This document shows positions 1 through 7,894 of a stretch of 41,735 nt of DNA, in pieces. The stretch comes from Marivivens sp. (GTDB taxonomy: Bacteria > Pseudomonadota > Alphaproteobacteria > Rhodobacterales > Rhodobacteraceae): contig JAURFB010000015.1 in the NCBI GenBank assembly GCA_030827165.1, positions 1 to 41,735 of the forward strand. Direction: 5' to 3'. Numbering within the stretch: position 1 is the first letter of the stretch; every line of letters starts with the position of its first letter. The notes beneath the pieces are model-generated. The model saw only the letters and a list, made by a program, of their open reading frames with translations. It was not told the origin of the DNA and made no database searches. A program made the position numbers and the translations under genes.

Positions 1-529
1 ACCGGTGTTGGCATGGCGACCGAAGTTGGTGGTATGTGGTTCTCGCGCCACTCTGAAAGCTATCCGTTCGGCAGCCGACCGAACAAGGTCAACAAGATCG
101 TTGATCTCTCTGTCGCAGCCAGCACTCTTGAGGATGAGGCCTACGATGCACTAACAATCAAACCGGACCACCCGACGGGGGCATGCCACCTGCGGCCTAC
201 GGCCCGATGTGTGCGTAGTCAAGCACAGCAGAGGTTGCTTGCTATTTGGGTTGGTGCTCTGTAAGGGGCTATATCCGAGTGCAACAGGATCGCTGCTATT
301 AAGCGACAAGGTTACAAGCTTCGGCACACCTTGCCTGCCCGCCTCGACATTTGAATATGATTTCTTTTCGCGGCTGACGAAGCGTTGATTTTCAGTGCGC
401 AAAGGTATGCTCATCCACAAAACCTGTGGAGCTAAATGATTTTCAGTGCTGCCTGCGTTCAATTTTCGGACGCCATATCCCATGGCATCTTTTCAGGCCG
501 TGTTTTCGAAATCGATTTGTGCCCTCTCG
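1..529. mobile_element. non-coding island stretch, possible IS21-type end remnant
   Basis: No convincing gene is visible here. A frame open from the left edge to 264 has no recognisable domain. From about 386 to 510 there is a series of TTTTC-containing motifs: TGATTTTCAGTGC twice (386-398, 437-449), AATTTTCGGACGCC (461-474), CTTTTCAGGCCG (489-500) and TGTTTTCG (501-508). Repeated short motifs of this kind are known at the ends of IS21-family elements, where the transposase binds; I infer that this is such an end, with the istA/istB genes lost or left of the window. A hairpin, TCCACA/TGTGGA, lies at 414-430. Base composition is lower in GC than the core genome. The family assignment is from memory of the motif style only. 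Confidence 0.3.
386..449. repeat. 13-bp direct repeat TGATTTTCAGTGC, two copies
   Basis: Identical copies of TGATTTTCAGTGC lie at 386-398 and 437-449, start to start 51 bp. They sit just upstream of the aminotransferase operon and belong to the run of TTTTC motifs that suggests an insertion-sequence end. The hairpin at 414-430 is between them. Confidence 0.8.
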
Positions 530-1807
530 ATGTTCAAGTGCGTCCCTCGCATGTGGAGATATCATGGGCGTAGCGGCTTTGTGTCCAAGGACGTAAAGTC
601 GAACAAGATAGAAATTGTTTTGGACAAATACCTACTTTTCACCCCCGGCCCCGTCAATGTGGCCGCCTCGCTCCGTTATGCGATCTGCAAAGAAGACATA
701 TGCCACCGCGAACCTGACTTTGATGAACTTTTGGCGCGCATTGAGCAAAAGCTGCTAACACTGTTTGCCATCAAAAAACGTAATCGCTATCGCGCTGTTG
801 TCATCACTGGCTCAGGCACCGCCGCAAATGAGGCAATCTTGTCGTCCGTTGTGGGAGACGGTGAAATTCTGATCCTTTCAAATGGTGAATTCGGCGAGCG
901 TTTGCACAAGACGTCGCTTATTCACAATAAGCAAACCCATGTGCTGCAGCAGCCTTGGGGGATGTCTTTCGACACCGACCAGATCGCGGCCTACCTTGCC
1001 ACCCATAAGATCAATGTGGTCGCGATGGTACACCACGAGACCTGCTCAGGCATGCTGAACCCACTCGCTGTAATCGGTGCGCTGACAAAGGCCCATGGCG
1101 CTATTTTTGTGGTAGATGGCGTCAGTTCGGTTGGTGCCGAAATCGTTGATATGGAAGGCTGCAATATCGCCTTTTGCTCAAGTTCCAGCTCCAAGGCGAT
1201 CGGGTCTTATCCCGGTCTTTCATTCGTCATTGGGCGCAAAAAACAGTTCAAGAAACTGAAACTGCATGCCGCGAAGACAACTTATCTGAACCTTGCGACG
1301 TTTTATGGGTTCCTCAAGCGGCATAGCCAAACGCCCAATACGCCTGCTGTCCCGCTATTTTATGCCTTCGAACAAGCGCTAACCAACATTCTATCCGAGG
1401 GAGTCGCCGCCCGTTTTGCACGGATACGCGCCCGTGCGATCCAGCTTCGGCTGGGGATGCGGAAGCTAAACCTTGAGTTTGTTTTAAACGAAGTGGACAT
1501 GTGCGCGATCCTGACGACGGTCAAGGTGCCCCCATCGATTTCGGTTCGGGAGTTGCGAGAAAGGCTGCGGGAGAAATCAATCATCATCTATGAAGGCAAG
1601 GGTTGCTTTGCCGGGAAAGTCTTTCAGGTCGGCAATATTGGCGAATTGTCAGATCGTGACATTCAGTTCTTCATCAGCACGTTGAGGGACGTATTGCTGG
1701 AACTGCAGGCAAAAGCCGCCGATGTTGTCGCCCCCATCCGACCGAAGGTCATCAATCCAAGTATCCCTGCACGTACGCTGCCAAAGCTGGCAAAGCTCAG
1801 GTCATGA
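530..1807 (+). CDS. class V aminotransferase, 2-aminoethylphosphonate transaminase type
   Basis: This is a PLP-dependent fold-type I aminotransferase of class V. It probably interconverts phosphonoacetaldehyde and 2-aminoethylphosphonate using an amino acid donor. The family N-terminal signature LLFTPGPVN is followed by CHREPDF, a glycine-rich TGSGTAANE, an aspartate in VVDGVSSVG, and the lysine expected to hold PLP in SSSKAIGSYPG (codon at 1193-1195). The stop codon overlaps the start of the CDP-alcohol phosphatidyltransferase by 4 bp, so the two are translationally coupled. The start is uncertain: the frame is open back to 446, in-frame ATGs lie at 482, 530 and 551, a GTG at 581, and a TTG at 620 would give the family-like start MDKYLLFTPGPVN. 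None has a good ribosome site. Linkage to a nucleotidyltransferase and a CDP-alcohol transferase favours a biosynthetic AEP role over PhnW-type catabolism. The exact substrate is inferred. Confidence 0.8.
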   Translation: MFKCVPRMWRYHGRSGFVSKDVKSNKIEIVLDKYLLFTPGPVNVAASLRYAICKEDICHREPDFDELLARIEQKLLTLFAIKKRNRYRAVVITGSGTAANEAILSSVVGDGEILILSNGEFGERLHKTSLIHNKQTHVLQQPWGMSFDTDQIAAYLATHKINVVAMVHHETCSGMLNPLAVIGALTKAHGAIFVVDGVSSVGAEIVDMEGCNIAFCSSSSSKAIGSYPGLSFVIGRKKQFKKLKLHAAKTTYLNLATFYGFLKRHSQTPNTPAVPLFYAFEQALTNILSEGVAARFARIRARAIQLRLGMRKLNLEFVLNEVDMCAILTTVKVPPSISVRELRERLREKSIIIYEGKGCFAGKVFQVGNIGELSDRDIQFFISTLRDVLLELQAKAADVVAPIRPKVINPSIPARTLPKLAKLRS

Positions 1808-2571
1808 CGGGTAAGGTCACGCAGCTTTGGGCGACAAAAACCAAAGATGACGAATGGTGGTCTTCGTTTGTGACAGCGCCACTTGGGATAGTCGCAAATA
1901 TTTGGGCCGTTGATATCCCTGCAATCACGCCAAACCGCGTTACTGCCGCATCCTTTGCGATTGCTTTGGTCGCAACCCTGTTTATTTTGATCGGCGGTTT
2001 CGGATGGTTCATTGCCGCGGCTATTCTTATCCATCTCAGTCACATCCTTGATTGTATGGACGGGCAAATGGCCCGCTATCGCGAGGTATCGTCGCCGGTA
2101 GGTAGCTACTTTGATCGCTTGACAGATCAGGTTCAGGTGACGCTTTGGTTTGGGGCGGTTGGTTACGCGGCCTATGCGCAATCGCTCAGCGTTGCACCTG
2201 TTTTCCTTGCCCTGATTGGCATCACTTTCTATGGGCTGCGCGGCTACGTGAAATACATCGCGCTAGAGATCGAAACAGCGCGTGATCCTGAATATCCCGC
2301 AAAGATGGCACACCTGAAAAGGCGGGAACCCATGGCTGGGTTGGGCTTCGGCCTCGCAGCCAACGTTAAGTGGTTCCTCAAAGAGCAGCCCAAAGCTCTC
2401 ACCTTTGACGAGGGCGTGTTCATCTTCATGCTGTCAGTGGCGCTGATCTTTAACCAGCTCACCCCAATGCTGTGGGTCTTCGCCGCAAGTCAGGTGTTTT
2501 GGGGCACCTTCAAAGCATGGCAACGCGGCATGAACATTGACGCGAACCACAAGCTTTCAATCCAGAAATAA
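1804..2571 (+). CDS. CDP-alcohol phosphatidyltransferase family membrane protein
   Basis: This integral membrane transferase moves a phospho- or phosphono-alcohol from a CDP/CMP donor onto an acceptor, or the reverse. The family motif DGxxAR(x8)GxxxDxxxD is complete: DGQMAR begins near residue 86 and is followed by GSYFDRLTD. Around it are several hydrophobic segments, including residues about 35-65 and two or more in the second half. It is 255 aa, normal for the family. Its start overlaps the aminotransferase stop (ATGA), and the cytidylyltransferase follows after 34 bp. In this setting the likely donor is CMP-AEP and the likely product a phosphonolipid or AEP-modified glycan/lipid intermediate. 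In the Treponema denticola AEP system a CDP-alcohol transferase sits next to PntC (literature knowledge). The acceptor cannot be read from the sequence. Confidence 0.8.
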   Translation: MTGKVTQLWATKTKDDEWWSSFVTAPLGIVANIWAVDIPAITPNRVTAASFAIALVATLFILIGGFGWFIAAAILIHLSHILDCMDGQMARYREVSSPVGSYFDRLTDQVQVTLWFGAVGYAAYAQSLSVAPVFLALIGITFYGLRGYVKYIALEIETARDPEYPAKMAHLKRREPMAGLGFGLAANVKWFLKEQPKALTFDEGVFIFMLSVALIFNQLTPMLWVFAASQVFWGTFKAWQRGMNIDANHKLSIQK

Positions 2572-2605
2572 CCTTCAGTATCTTTTGTGAAGTCAGGATA
2601 AAACT

Positions 2606-3427
2606 ATGAAATACGAAAACAATCGCCCACCTATGGCCGTTATTTTGGCAGCAGGCATCGGATCACGCCTCAGCCCGTTAACAGACAAAAGCGCCAAGTG
2701 CCTTTTGTCTGTTGGTGGCTCTGTCATTTTAGAGCGGATGATCCGCAACTGCCTGAGTTGCGGCGTGTCCCAATTCGTATTGGTGCTGGGCCACCGAGCA
2801 GATGAGATCAAGCAGTTCGTGGACAAGACCTTTCGCGGAATCCGCGTCACCTATGTCATCAACGAGAGGTATCGCGATACCAACACAGGTTATTCCCTGA
2901 TGCTGGCATCGGGCGTGGTGGGAACGGCTGAGTTCATCAAGTTCGATGCTGATGTGGTGTTTGACACCAAGATACTGCGCGCATTGGTTGACAGCGATTT
3001 GCCCAACGTCCTGGGCGTCGACCGCAATATCGCACTGGCGGATGAAGAGGTGAAAGTGATCACAGACGAACAAATGTGTGTCTGCGAGATTGGCAAATCT
3101 GTCGATCCTAGCAGAGCATTCGGTGAATCGATCGGTATCGAGAAAATCAGCGCGGGCACAGGTCCATTGCTGTTTGCCGAGCTGAAAGTGATGATGGAAA
3201 GTGCGGCTTATGCCCAGGAATATTATGAAGCCGCCTATTCACGGCTTGTTGATAAGGGGATACCGTTTCACGCTCTGGATATCACAGGGATGAAATGGAC
3301 CGAGATCGACACAGTCGAAGATTTTGCTGCAGCGAACGTTATGTTTGGGTCACCAATCACGACGGTATCGCGCGGGCAACAACGGGCCTTGGACGAAGCG
3401 AGCGCGAACCCACAGCGTTCAAAGTAA
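2606..3427 (+). CDS. NTP transferase, LicC/PntC-like (phosphocholine/AEP) cytidylyltransferase
   Basis: This nucleotidyltransferase probably uses CTP to activate a small phosphorylated or phosphono-amine. The N-terminal nucleotide-binding signature LAAGIGSRLSPLTDKSAKCL is clear, with the catalytic-type Lys after it. FDADVVFD holds metal-binding aspartates, TNTGYSLMLAS resembles the N-x-YSL segment of LicC-type enzymes, and WTEIDTVEDF is the C-terminal signature. Length is 273 aa, normal for a single-domain enzyme; there is no fused aminotransferase domain as in T. denticola PntC, because that activity is the separate first gene here. An AGGA-type ribosome site lies about 8 nt before the ATG at 2606. 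Linkage to an AEP-type aminotransferase makes CTP:AEP cytidylyltransferase the best guess; phosphocholine or phosphoethanolamine cytidylyltransferase remains possible. It is the last gene of the operon. Confidence 0.8.
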   Translation: MKYENNRPPMAVILAAGIGSRLSPLTDKSAKCLLSVGGSVILERMIRNCLSCGVSQFVLVLGHRADEIKQFVDKTFRGIRVTYVINERYRDTNTGYSLMLASGVVGTAEFIKFDADVVFDTKILRALVDSDLPNVLGVDRNIALADEEVKVITDEQMCVCEIGKSVDPSRAFGESIGIEKISAGTGPLLFAELKVMMESAAYAQEYYEAAYSRLVDKGIPFHALDITGMKWTEIDTVEDFAAANVMFGSPITTVSRGQQRALDEASANPQRSK

Positions 3428-3434
3428 GCCGTTA

Positions 3435-4979
3435 TCAGCATTCATTCCGCGTCTTTAACTGGCGCGTGATGCATACCGCAGCCTCGCTTTGCCGATACGG
3501 CATTGGATCGCTGCATTTTGGAAGGACACACGATGGCCAAAGGTAAAAATAGCAACAAAGAAGCCAAAAAACCGAAGCAAGAAAAGCCGAAAGTCTCTGC
3601 AACGGCGAATTCCAATGCTGGCAAACCTCCGATCTCGATCGCGGGTAAAAAGGTGAAGTAAGCCGGCAAAGTTGACCGTTCTGGTGCTGAACCTCGGTAT
3701 GAACATATCCCGAAGAAATATAATTCAGCAGCCACTTGCGGCGACCTATCAGCGTAGCCAACTCAAGAACATTGGACCTGCGCCGGTTCTGTTCCGGTGC
3801 CGTGCTCATGTTAGGCGGCATCCGCTTCAGGTAGAACCGCTCAAGCTGATCTGTGGACGTTCCGGCGTTCTTCGCCAGCGTGTGGATGTTCGCTCGGCCA
3901 TGCGAGCTTCGCAGACGAGCTTGCAACGCATAATGCCGCAACGAGTAGGGATGAAGTTTGCGGTCGGGGTCAGCTAGCCCCGCCTCGCCCAGGATGTGAT
4001 TGAACAGCCTGCGTGCCGTGTTGATCGCTGTCGTCCGGTTTGGGTATTCCGGCATCCAGACGTAGTCCTCCGGGTCCGGGACAGTCCTTCGCAGCGGGTC
4101 CAGCGTGCTCCCATACAGGGCAACAGCAAGCGACAACGTGACACTCACTCGGTGTCCGGTCTTGCCCCCTCGGACGTTCAATTCCAGATATCTTGTAGGC
4201 CCTTGTTCGCTGTAGACAGTGATGTCCTTATGCTTGAGCCCGAACAGCTCACCGACTGTTGGCCGCAAGAAGCTATGGACAACGAACTTGAACATCTTCG
4301 CATGATGGTCGGTGATCTTGACGCCTCGGACGACAACGCCACGCTTGGCACACTCCAACGCAGCTTTTGAGAACCGTACATACTCTTCGTCGGTGAATGC
4401 ATGCCGTGGCGTGTCGACCGTCTTTGCCTTCGGCATCGGTGGCAGCGTGTGCATCAGGCCGTCCTCGACAGCCATCGTCAGCACCTTACGGATCAGGATC
4501 ACATGCTTGGCCTTCGTCGAGTCCGCCAGTGGTTTGGCTCGACTCTGATCGAGTTTTGCGAGGTACTCTAGGACCATCCCTGCCGTGATCTTGGTCACGT
4601 CGTGCTTGCCGAAATACGCAATCAGCCCGTCCTTCTGGCGGGTTAGGATGCGGTTGTCCCGGTGAGACCACTCCGTCTTGGTCTTCTGGGCCGCCAACAC
4701 AAGTTTGGCGTAGTGCTCAAAACTGGTGGCCTTCGTCTGGGCCAACTCGCTGTTGGCCTTGCTTCGGTAACTGTCCGCAAACTCGTGGGCAGTTTCGATT
4801 GCTTCGAGGCGGGAGGTCTCCTTGGAGGACCGGACGACGTACTTGGAAGTCAGCGGATCTCGCAGCCGAATGTACCAAAACGGGCTGCGACCAGTCTTGT
4901 AGATCGCCAAGCCTTTTCGCAAATTTTTCAGCGAGACTACTGAATCGATTGACCTTTTGGTCCCCGCCGATTCCGCCAC
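3435..4979 (-). CDS. tyrosine-type site-specific integrase of the tRNA island
   Basis: This recombinase should integrate and excise the island at the neighbouring tRNA. An N-terminal arm/core-binding part (about 1-190) precedes a catalytic domain with Arg in FLRPTVGELFGLK, a beta-hairpin Lys in RGGKTGHRV, the HPYSLRH box holding H and R, and the likely nucleophile Tyr in ERFYLKRM near residue 390. The gene starts about 100 bp from the tRNA 3' end and reads away from it, the usual layout of tRNA-island integrases. The reading frame runs on for about 100 residues past the domain, and residues about 440-482 are the antisense of the small gene at 3533-3661. That Cys/Trp-rich tail does not look like normal protein, so the native C-terminus may have been lost at a junction near 3700. 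Activity is uncertain for that reason. Confidence 0.85.
   Translation of the reverse strand: MAESAGTKRSIDSVVSLKNLRKGLAIYKTGRSPFWYIRLRDPLTSKYVVRSSKETSRLEAIETAHEFADSYRSKANSELAQTKATSFEHYAKLVLAAQKTKTEWSHRDNRILTRQKDGLIAYFGKHDVTKITAGMVLEYLAKLDQSRAKPLADSTKAKHVILIRKVLTMAVEDGLMHTLPPMPKAKTVDTPRHAFTDEEYVRFSKAALECAKRGVVVRGVKITDHHAKMFKFVVHSFLRPTVGELFGLKHKDITVYSEQGPTRYLELNVRGGKTGHRVSVTLSLAVALYGSTLDPLRRTVPDPEDYVWMPEYPNRTTAINTARRLFNHILGEAGLADPDRKLHPYSLRHYALQARLRSSHGRANIHTLAKNAGTSTDQLERFYLKRMPPNMSTAPEQNRRRSNVLELATLIGRRKWLLNYISSGYVHTEVQHQNGQLCRLTSPFYPRSRSEVCQHWNSPLQRLSAFLASVFWLLCCYFYLWPSCVLPKCSDPMPYRQSEAAVCITRQLKTRNEC
3533..3661 (+). CDS. small basic protein, 42 aa, unknown function
   Basis: A 42-residue Lys-rich protein starts MAKGKNSNKEAKKPKQEK and ends IAGKKVK. 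A strong ribosome site (GGAAGGA) lies about 8 nt before the ATG, and it ends in TAA. It has no hydrophobic segment and looks disordered and highly basic. I recall similar short proteins with an N-(K/R)-E-A-K-K-P-K core in many proteobacteria, without known function; this is memory, not a search. It lies 105 bp after the AEP operon and fully antisense to the C-terminal tail of the integrase reading frame. The ribosome site and typical small-protein composition make it more believable as a gene than the opposite frame at this point. Confidence 0.65.
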   Translation: MAKGKNSNKEAKKPKQEKPKVSATANSNAGKPPISIAGKKVK

Positions 4980-5077
4980 AAAGATCGCCCCAATAAAGTG
5001 TATAACTGTGTATAACTTATCGACGAAATCTCGACCGCTCAGCTGCGGTGATTTTTCTCAATGATATCATGGGGTTG

Positions 5078-5105
5078 TGGTAGCGGAGGAGGGACTTGAA
5101 CCCCC
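5078..5105. other. probable island attachment site in the tRNA 3' end
   Basis: Integrases beside a tRNA usually recombine in the T-arm to CCA end, here 5078-5105. The island lies to the left, where GC is lower and the integrase sits. I found no second copy of this 3'-end sequence in the window, so the other attachment site should be left of position 1. The exact core is not visible from one end. Confidence 0.5.
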
Positions 5106-5154
5106 GACACGCGGATTATGATTCCGCTGCTCTAACCAACTGAGCTACTCCGCC
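5078..5154 (-). tRNA. tRNA-Met (anticodon CAT)
   Basis: A complete cloverleaf reads on the minus strand from 5154 to 5078. The 7-bp acceptor stem has a G-U first pair, the D arm is GCTC/GAGC, the anticodon stem is GCGGA/TCCGC with loop ATCATAA (anticodon CAT after T33), the variable loop has 5 nt, and the T arm is GGGGG-TTCAAGT-CCCTC. A73 and an encoded CCA follow. A G1-U72 pair rather than the mismatched first pair of initiators points to elongator tRNA-Met. tRNA-Ile2, whose CAU anticodon is modified to lysidine, cannot be excluded by eye. Its 3' end borders the island. Confidence 0.93.
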
Positions 5155-5273
5155 AACGCGGTGCGAGGTAGTCTTTGGGCCGGACGGCGTCAAGAGGAAA
5201 TGTCGCCCCGAGTTGCCTCTTTTCCCGACGCTTCAGAGCCGCTAGCAAGTGCCTGACACCGGAGGAGATTGCA

Positions 5274-6695
5274 ATGACGCTGCCGCTTGATCGCTTTGCC
5301 GCCGTGATCGGCGCGCGCAACGTCATGACGGGCAAGGATACCGCGCCTTGGGACCAAGACATCGCGGGAGAGTTCGTCGGACCACCTGCCGCTGTGCTGC
5401 GGCCTGCCTCGACAGCCGAAGTTTCCGGGATTCTCAGTATTGCCACTGAAACCAGAACGTCGATCACCCCCGTCAGCGGCAAGACAGGGTTCAACGGCGC
5501 AACCTATGCTCCTAACGGAATCAAGCTCTCGCTTGATCGGATGAACCGGATTCGTGATCTCCGCCCCGCTGCCCGTGCCATAGTGGCCGAGGCCGGGGTT
5601 GTTCTGACCAAGATGCATGAGGCCGCCGACGAGCAGGGGCTTGTCTTCCCGCTCACCTTCGGCGCGCGGGGATCGGCCATGCTGGGCGGGGTCTTGTCGA
5701 CCAACGCGGGCGGCTCCAACGTCTTGCGCTATGGCAATACCCGCGATCTTTGCCTTGGGCTCGAGGTCGTCCTGGCCGATGGGCGCGTGCTCGACCTTAT
5801 GAGCGCGTTGCACAAGGACAACACGGGCTATGCGCTGAAACACCTCTTCATCGGTGCAGAGGGAACGCTCGGGGTCATTACGGCCGCGGTGATGAAACTC
5901 GCGCCGCGCCCGCGCGCCTATCTCACGGCCACGGTCGCGCTCCGAAGTCTTGGCGATGCGCTGGTTCTTCTCAACCGGCTTCAGGCCGAAAGCGGCGGCG
6001 CGGTCGAGGCCTTCGAATATATGCCGCGCGAATACATCGAGGGGCATCTTGCCCTTGATCGCAAGGCGCGGCCGCCCTTTGCCGACCGGCATGATATCAA
6101 CGTGATGATAGAGCTTGGCATCACCTCCTCGCTTCTGGCCGCCCAGCGCCCCGATGGCACCCGCCCCGCCGACGAGATGCTGGAGACGGTTCTGGCCGAG
6201 ATGCACGAGGAAGGTGCGCTTCTTGACGCGGTGATTGCGACGAGCGAAACGCAACGGCGCGAGATGTGGACGCGCCGCGAGTCGGCCGCCGCCATCGCCT
6301 ATTTGCGGTCATGCCGGCTCGACAACGATATCGCGCTGCCGCTCGACCGGATCGAGGATTTCTATGCGGCTGTGCGCCCGCGCCTTGGGGCCGCCGATCC
6401 CGGGATTGATGAGCTGACCGTTGCCCATCTTGGGGACGGCAACCTGCACTTCACTCTCTACCCGACCTCGACGGACGAAGCCCTGCACGACCGCCTGCGC
6501 GAGATCGTCGAAGATGTGGTCGCCGAGCTGGGCGGCTCTTTCTCGGCGGAACACGGGATCGGGCTCTACAAGCTTCCGACAATGCGCCGCCGCAAGCCGG
6601 CCGAAGTTCTCGATGCGATGCGCTCGGTCAAGCGCGCGCTTGATCCTCTGAACCTGATGAACCCCGGCAAGCTCGTTCCTCCGGCCAATTCATGA
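5274..6695 (+). CDS. FAD-binding oxidoreductase, D-2-hydroxyacid/D-2-hydroxyglutarate dehydrogenase type
   Basis: This 473-aa flavoenzyme of the GlcD/D2HGDH group oxidises a D-2-hydroxy acid and passes electrons to an acceptor. The N-terminal half is a PCMH-type FAD domain; PVSGKTGFNG stands where many members have PQGGNTGL, followed by LSLDRMNRI and GARGSAMLGGVLSTNAGG. The C-terminal half carries AHLGDGNLHF and SAEHGIGLYK, metal/substrate-site motifs of the family. The start at 5274 is chosen over upstream frames because GGAGGAG lies just before it. The MFS transporter start overlaps its stop by 4 bp, so both are one operon and the transporter may handle the acid or a related compound. D-lactate or D-2-hydroxyglutarate are the best substrate guesses. 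Confidence 0.88.
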   Translation: MTLPLDRFAAVIGARNVMTGKDTAPWDQDIAGEFVGPPAAVLRPASTAEVSGILSIATETRTSITPVSGKTGFNGATYAPNGIKLSLDRMNRIRDLRPAARAIVAEAGVVLTKMHEAADEQGLVFPLTFGARGSAMLGGVLSTNAGGSNVLRYGNTRDLCLGLEVVLADGRVLDLMSALHKDNTGYALKHLFIGAEGTLGVITAAVMKLAPRPRAYLTATVALRSLGDALVLLNRLQAESGGAVEAFEYMPREYIEGHLALDRKARPPFADRHDINVMIELGITSSLLAAQRPDGTRPADEMLETVLAEMHEEGALLDAVIATSETQRREMWTRRESAAAIAYLRSCRLDNDIALPLDRIEDFYAAVRPRLGAADPGIDELTVAHLGDGNLHFTLYPTSTDEALHDRLREIVEDVVAELGGSFSAEHGIGLYKLPTMRRRKPAEVLDAMRSVKRALDPLNLMNPGKLVPPANS

Positions 6696-7894
6696 TCCGA
6701 CAGTTCCGCCTGATCGCCGCCGATCCGACCCTGCGCCTTGTCGTGGGGGCGGTGCTCTTGTTCGGTATCCACGCAGCCTCGGTGGCGATCTATCAGTCGC
6801 TCATCGCGATCAGCATTTTCGGGATCAGCGACAGGTTCTATTCGATCGTCCTTCTGGTCGCGCTCATCGTTTCTGTCGGCGCCTCGGTCGGCGTCGGCAT
6901 CGTGACCGACCAGCGGCCGAGCCGGCGCATGATGGCGCTTGGCGCTTCGGCCCTGATGGTCGCAGGCTCTGCACTTGTCTGGATTGGCAACTCTCCGGCC
7001 TTTTTCGTTGTGGCGCATATGCTTCTGCTGCCCGCAAGCGGATCGCTTTTCGGCCAGCTCTTTGCCGTCGCCCGCCTCGCCTCGGCCCGCCTTGCTCCGC
7101 AAGACCGCGACGCAGTTCTGACTATCGTTCGCGCCACTTTCGCCCTGCCCTTCATGATCGTCCTGCCGCTTTGGGGCATGGCATTTGATGAGGGGCTTTC
7201 GCTGCTGGCGATCTATCCGGCCGTCCTTGCTGTTTCGCTATGCCTTCTTGCGCTGATCTGGCTGCGCTGGCCCGCCGACGAGGCGGCCCCTTGGACCGAG
7301 CAGAAATCAGGCCTCGGCTTTCGCGCCTCGATCGGCGAGATAGTCACGCGACCCGTTCTGATCCGCGTGATGCTCATGGGCGCGATCCACTCGGGCTCGG
7401 CGATTTCGGGCGTTGTTGTCGGGCTGATCTTCGACGAGGCCTCAGGGCGCGGCGCGGGCGATGTCGGCCTTTTCTTCGGCCTTTTCGTCGCGGTCGAGGT
7501 CGTCGTGACCCTTTCGGTCGGACAGCTCCTGCGCGTTATGCCCCGCCTTTGGATCATCACCTCGGGCGCGGGCATCTATGCGGTCTTTCTCGGGCTTCTG
7601 CCGATCCTCGCGCCAAGCCCGTGGGTCTGGGCTCTGGTCTTTCCCGCAGGGGTAGGCGGCGCGATGGTCTATGCGCTGGCAATTGGCTATTTGCAGGACC
7701 TCATGGGCCGCCGCGCCGGTGCAGGCGCCTCGCTCATCGCTTTGCAGCGGCTGTCGTCGGACGGGATCAGCGCCCTCATCTTCGCCATCGGCACTTGGCT
7801 CAGCGGCTATGGCCTTGTCTCGATCCTCGGCGCGGCGGCTCTGTTTGCCGCTGTCGCCGCAATCCTCTGGCTTGATCGGGGGCGTGAGGCCTAG
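6692..7894 (+). CDS. MFS transporter
   Basis: This 400-aa protein is very hydrophobic with about 12 predicted membrane segments, as expected for a Major Facilitator Superfamily carrier. A charged cytoplasmic loop between segments 2 and 3 reads TDQRPSRRMMALG, the usual MFS loop position. It starts at ATGA overlapping the stop of the hydroxyacid dehydrogenase, indicating coupled translation. The stop overlaps the end of convergent hemC by 4 bp. It resembles sugar-efflux-type MFS proteins in overall style, but the substrate cannot be told from sequence. Confidence 0.85.
   Translation: MIRQFRLIAADPTLRLVVGAVLLFGIHAASVAIYQSLIAISIFGISDRFYSIVLLVALIVSVGASVGVGIVTDQRPSRRMMALGASALMVAGSALVWIGNSPAFFVVAHMLLLPASGSLFGQLFAVARLASARLAPQDRDAVLTIVRATFALPFMIVLPLWGMAFDEGLSLLAIYPAVLAVSLCLLALIWLRWPADEAAPWTEQKSGLGFRASIGEIVTRPVLIRVMLMGAIHSGSAISGVVVGLIFDEASGRGAGDVGLFFGLFVAVEVVVTLSVGQLLRVMPRLWIITSGAGIYAVFLGLLPILAPSPWVWALVFPAGVGGAMVYALAIGYLQDLMGRRAGAGASLIALQRLSSDGISALIFAIGTWLSGYGLVSILGAAALFAAVAAILWLDRGREA

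Noticed and set aside
13-264. 83-aa plus-strand frame at the left edge
   Set aside because: No domain, no ribosome site, and it continues beyond the edge; kept only as part of the IS-like stretch.
151-483. 110-aa minus-strand frame over the IS-like region
   Set aside because: No ribosome site or recognisable family; it crosses the repeated TTTTC motifs.
5190-6254. 354-aa minus-strand frame
   Set aside because: Antisense shadow of the FAD-linked dehydrogenase; high-GC codon structure opens the opposite frame.
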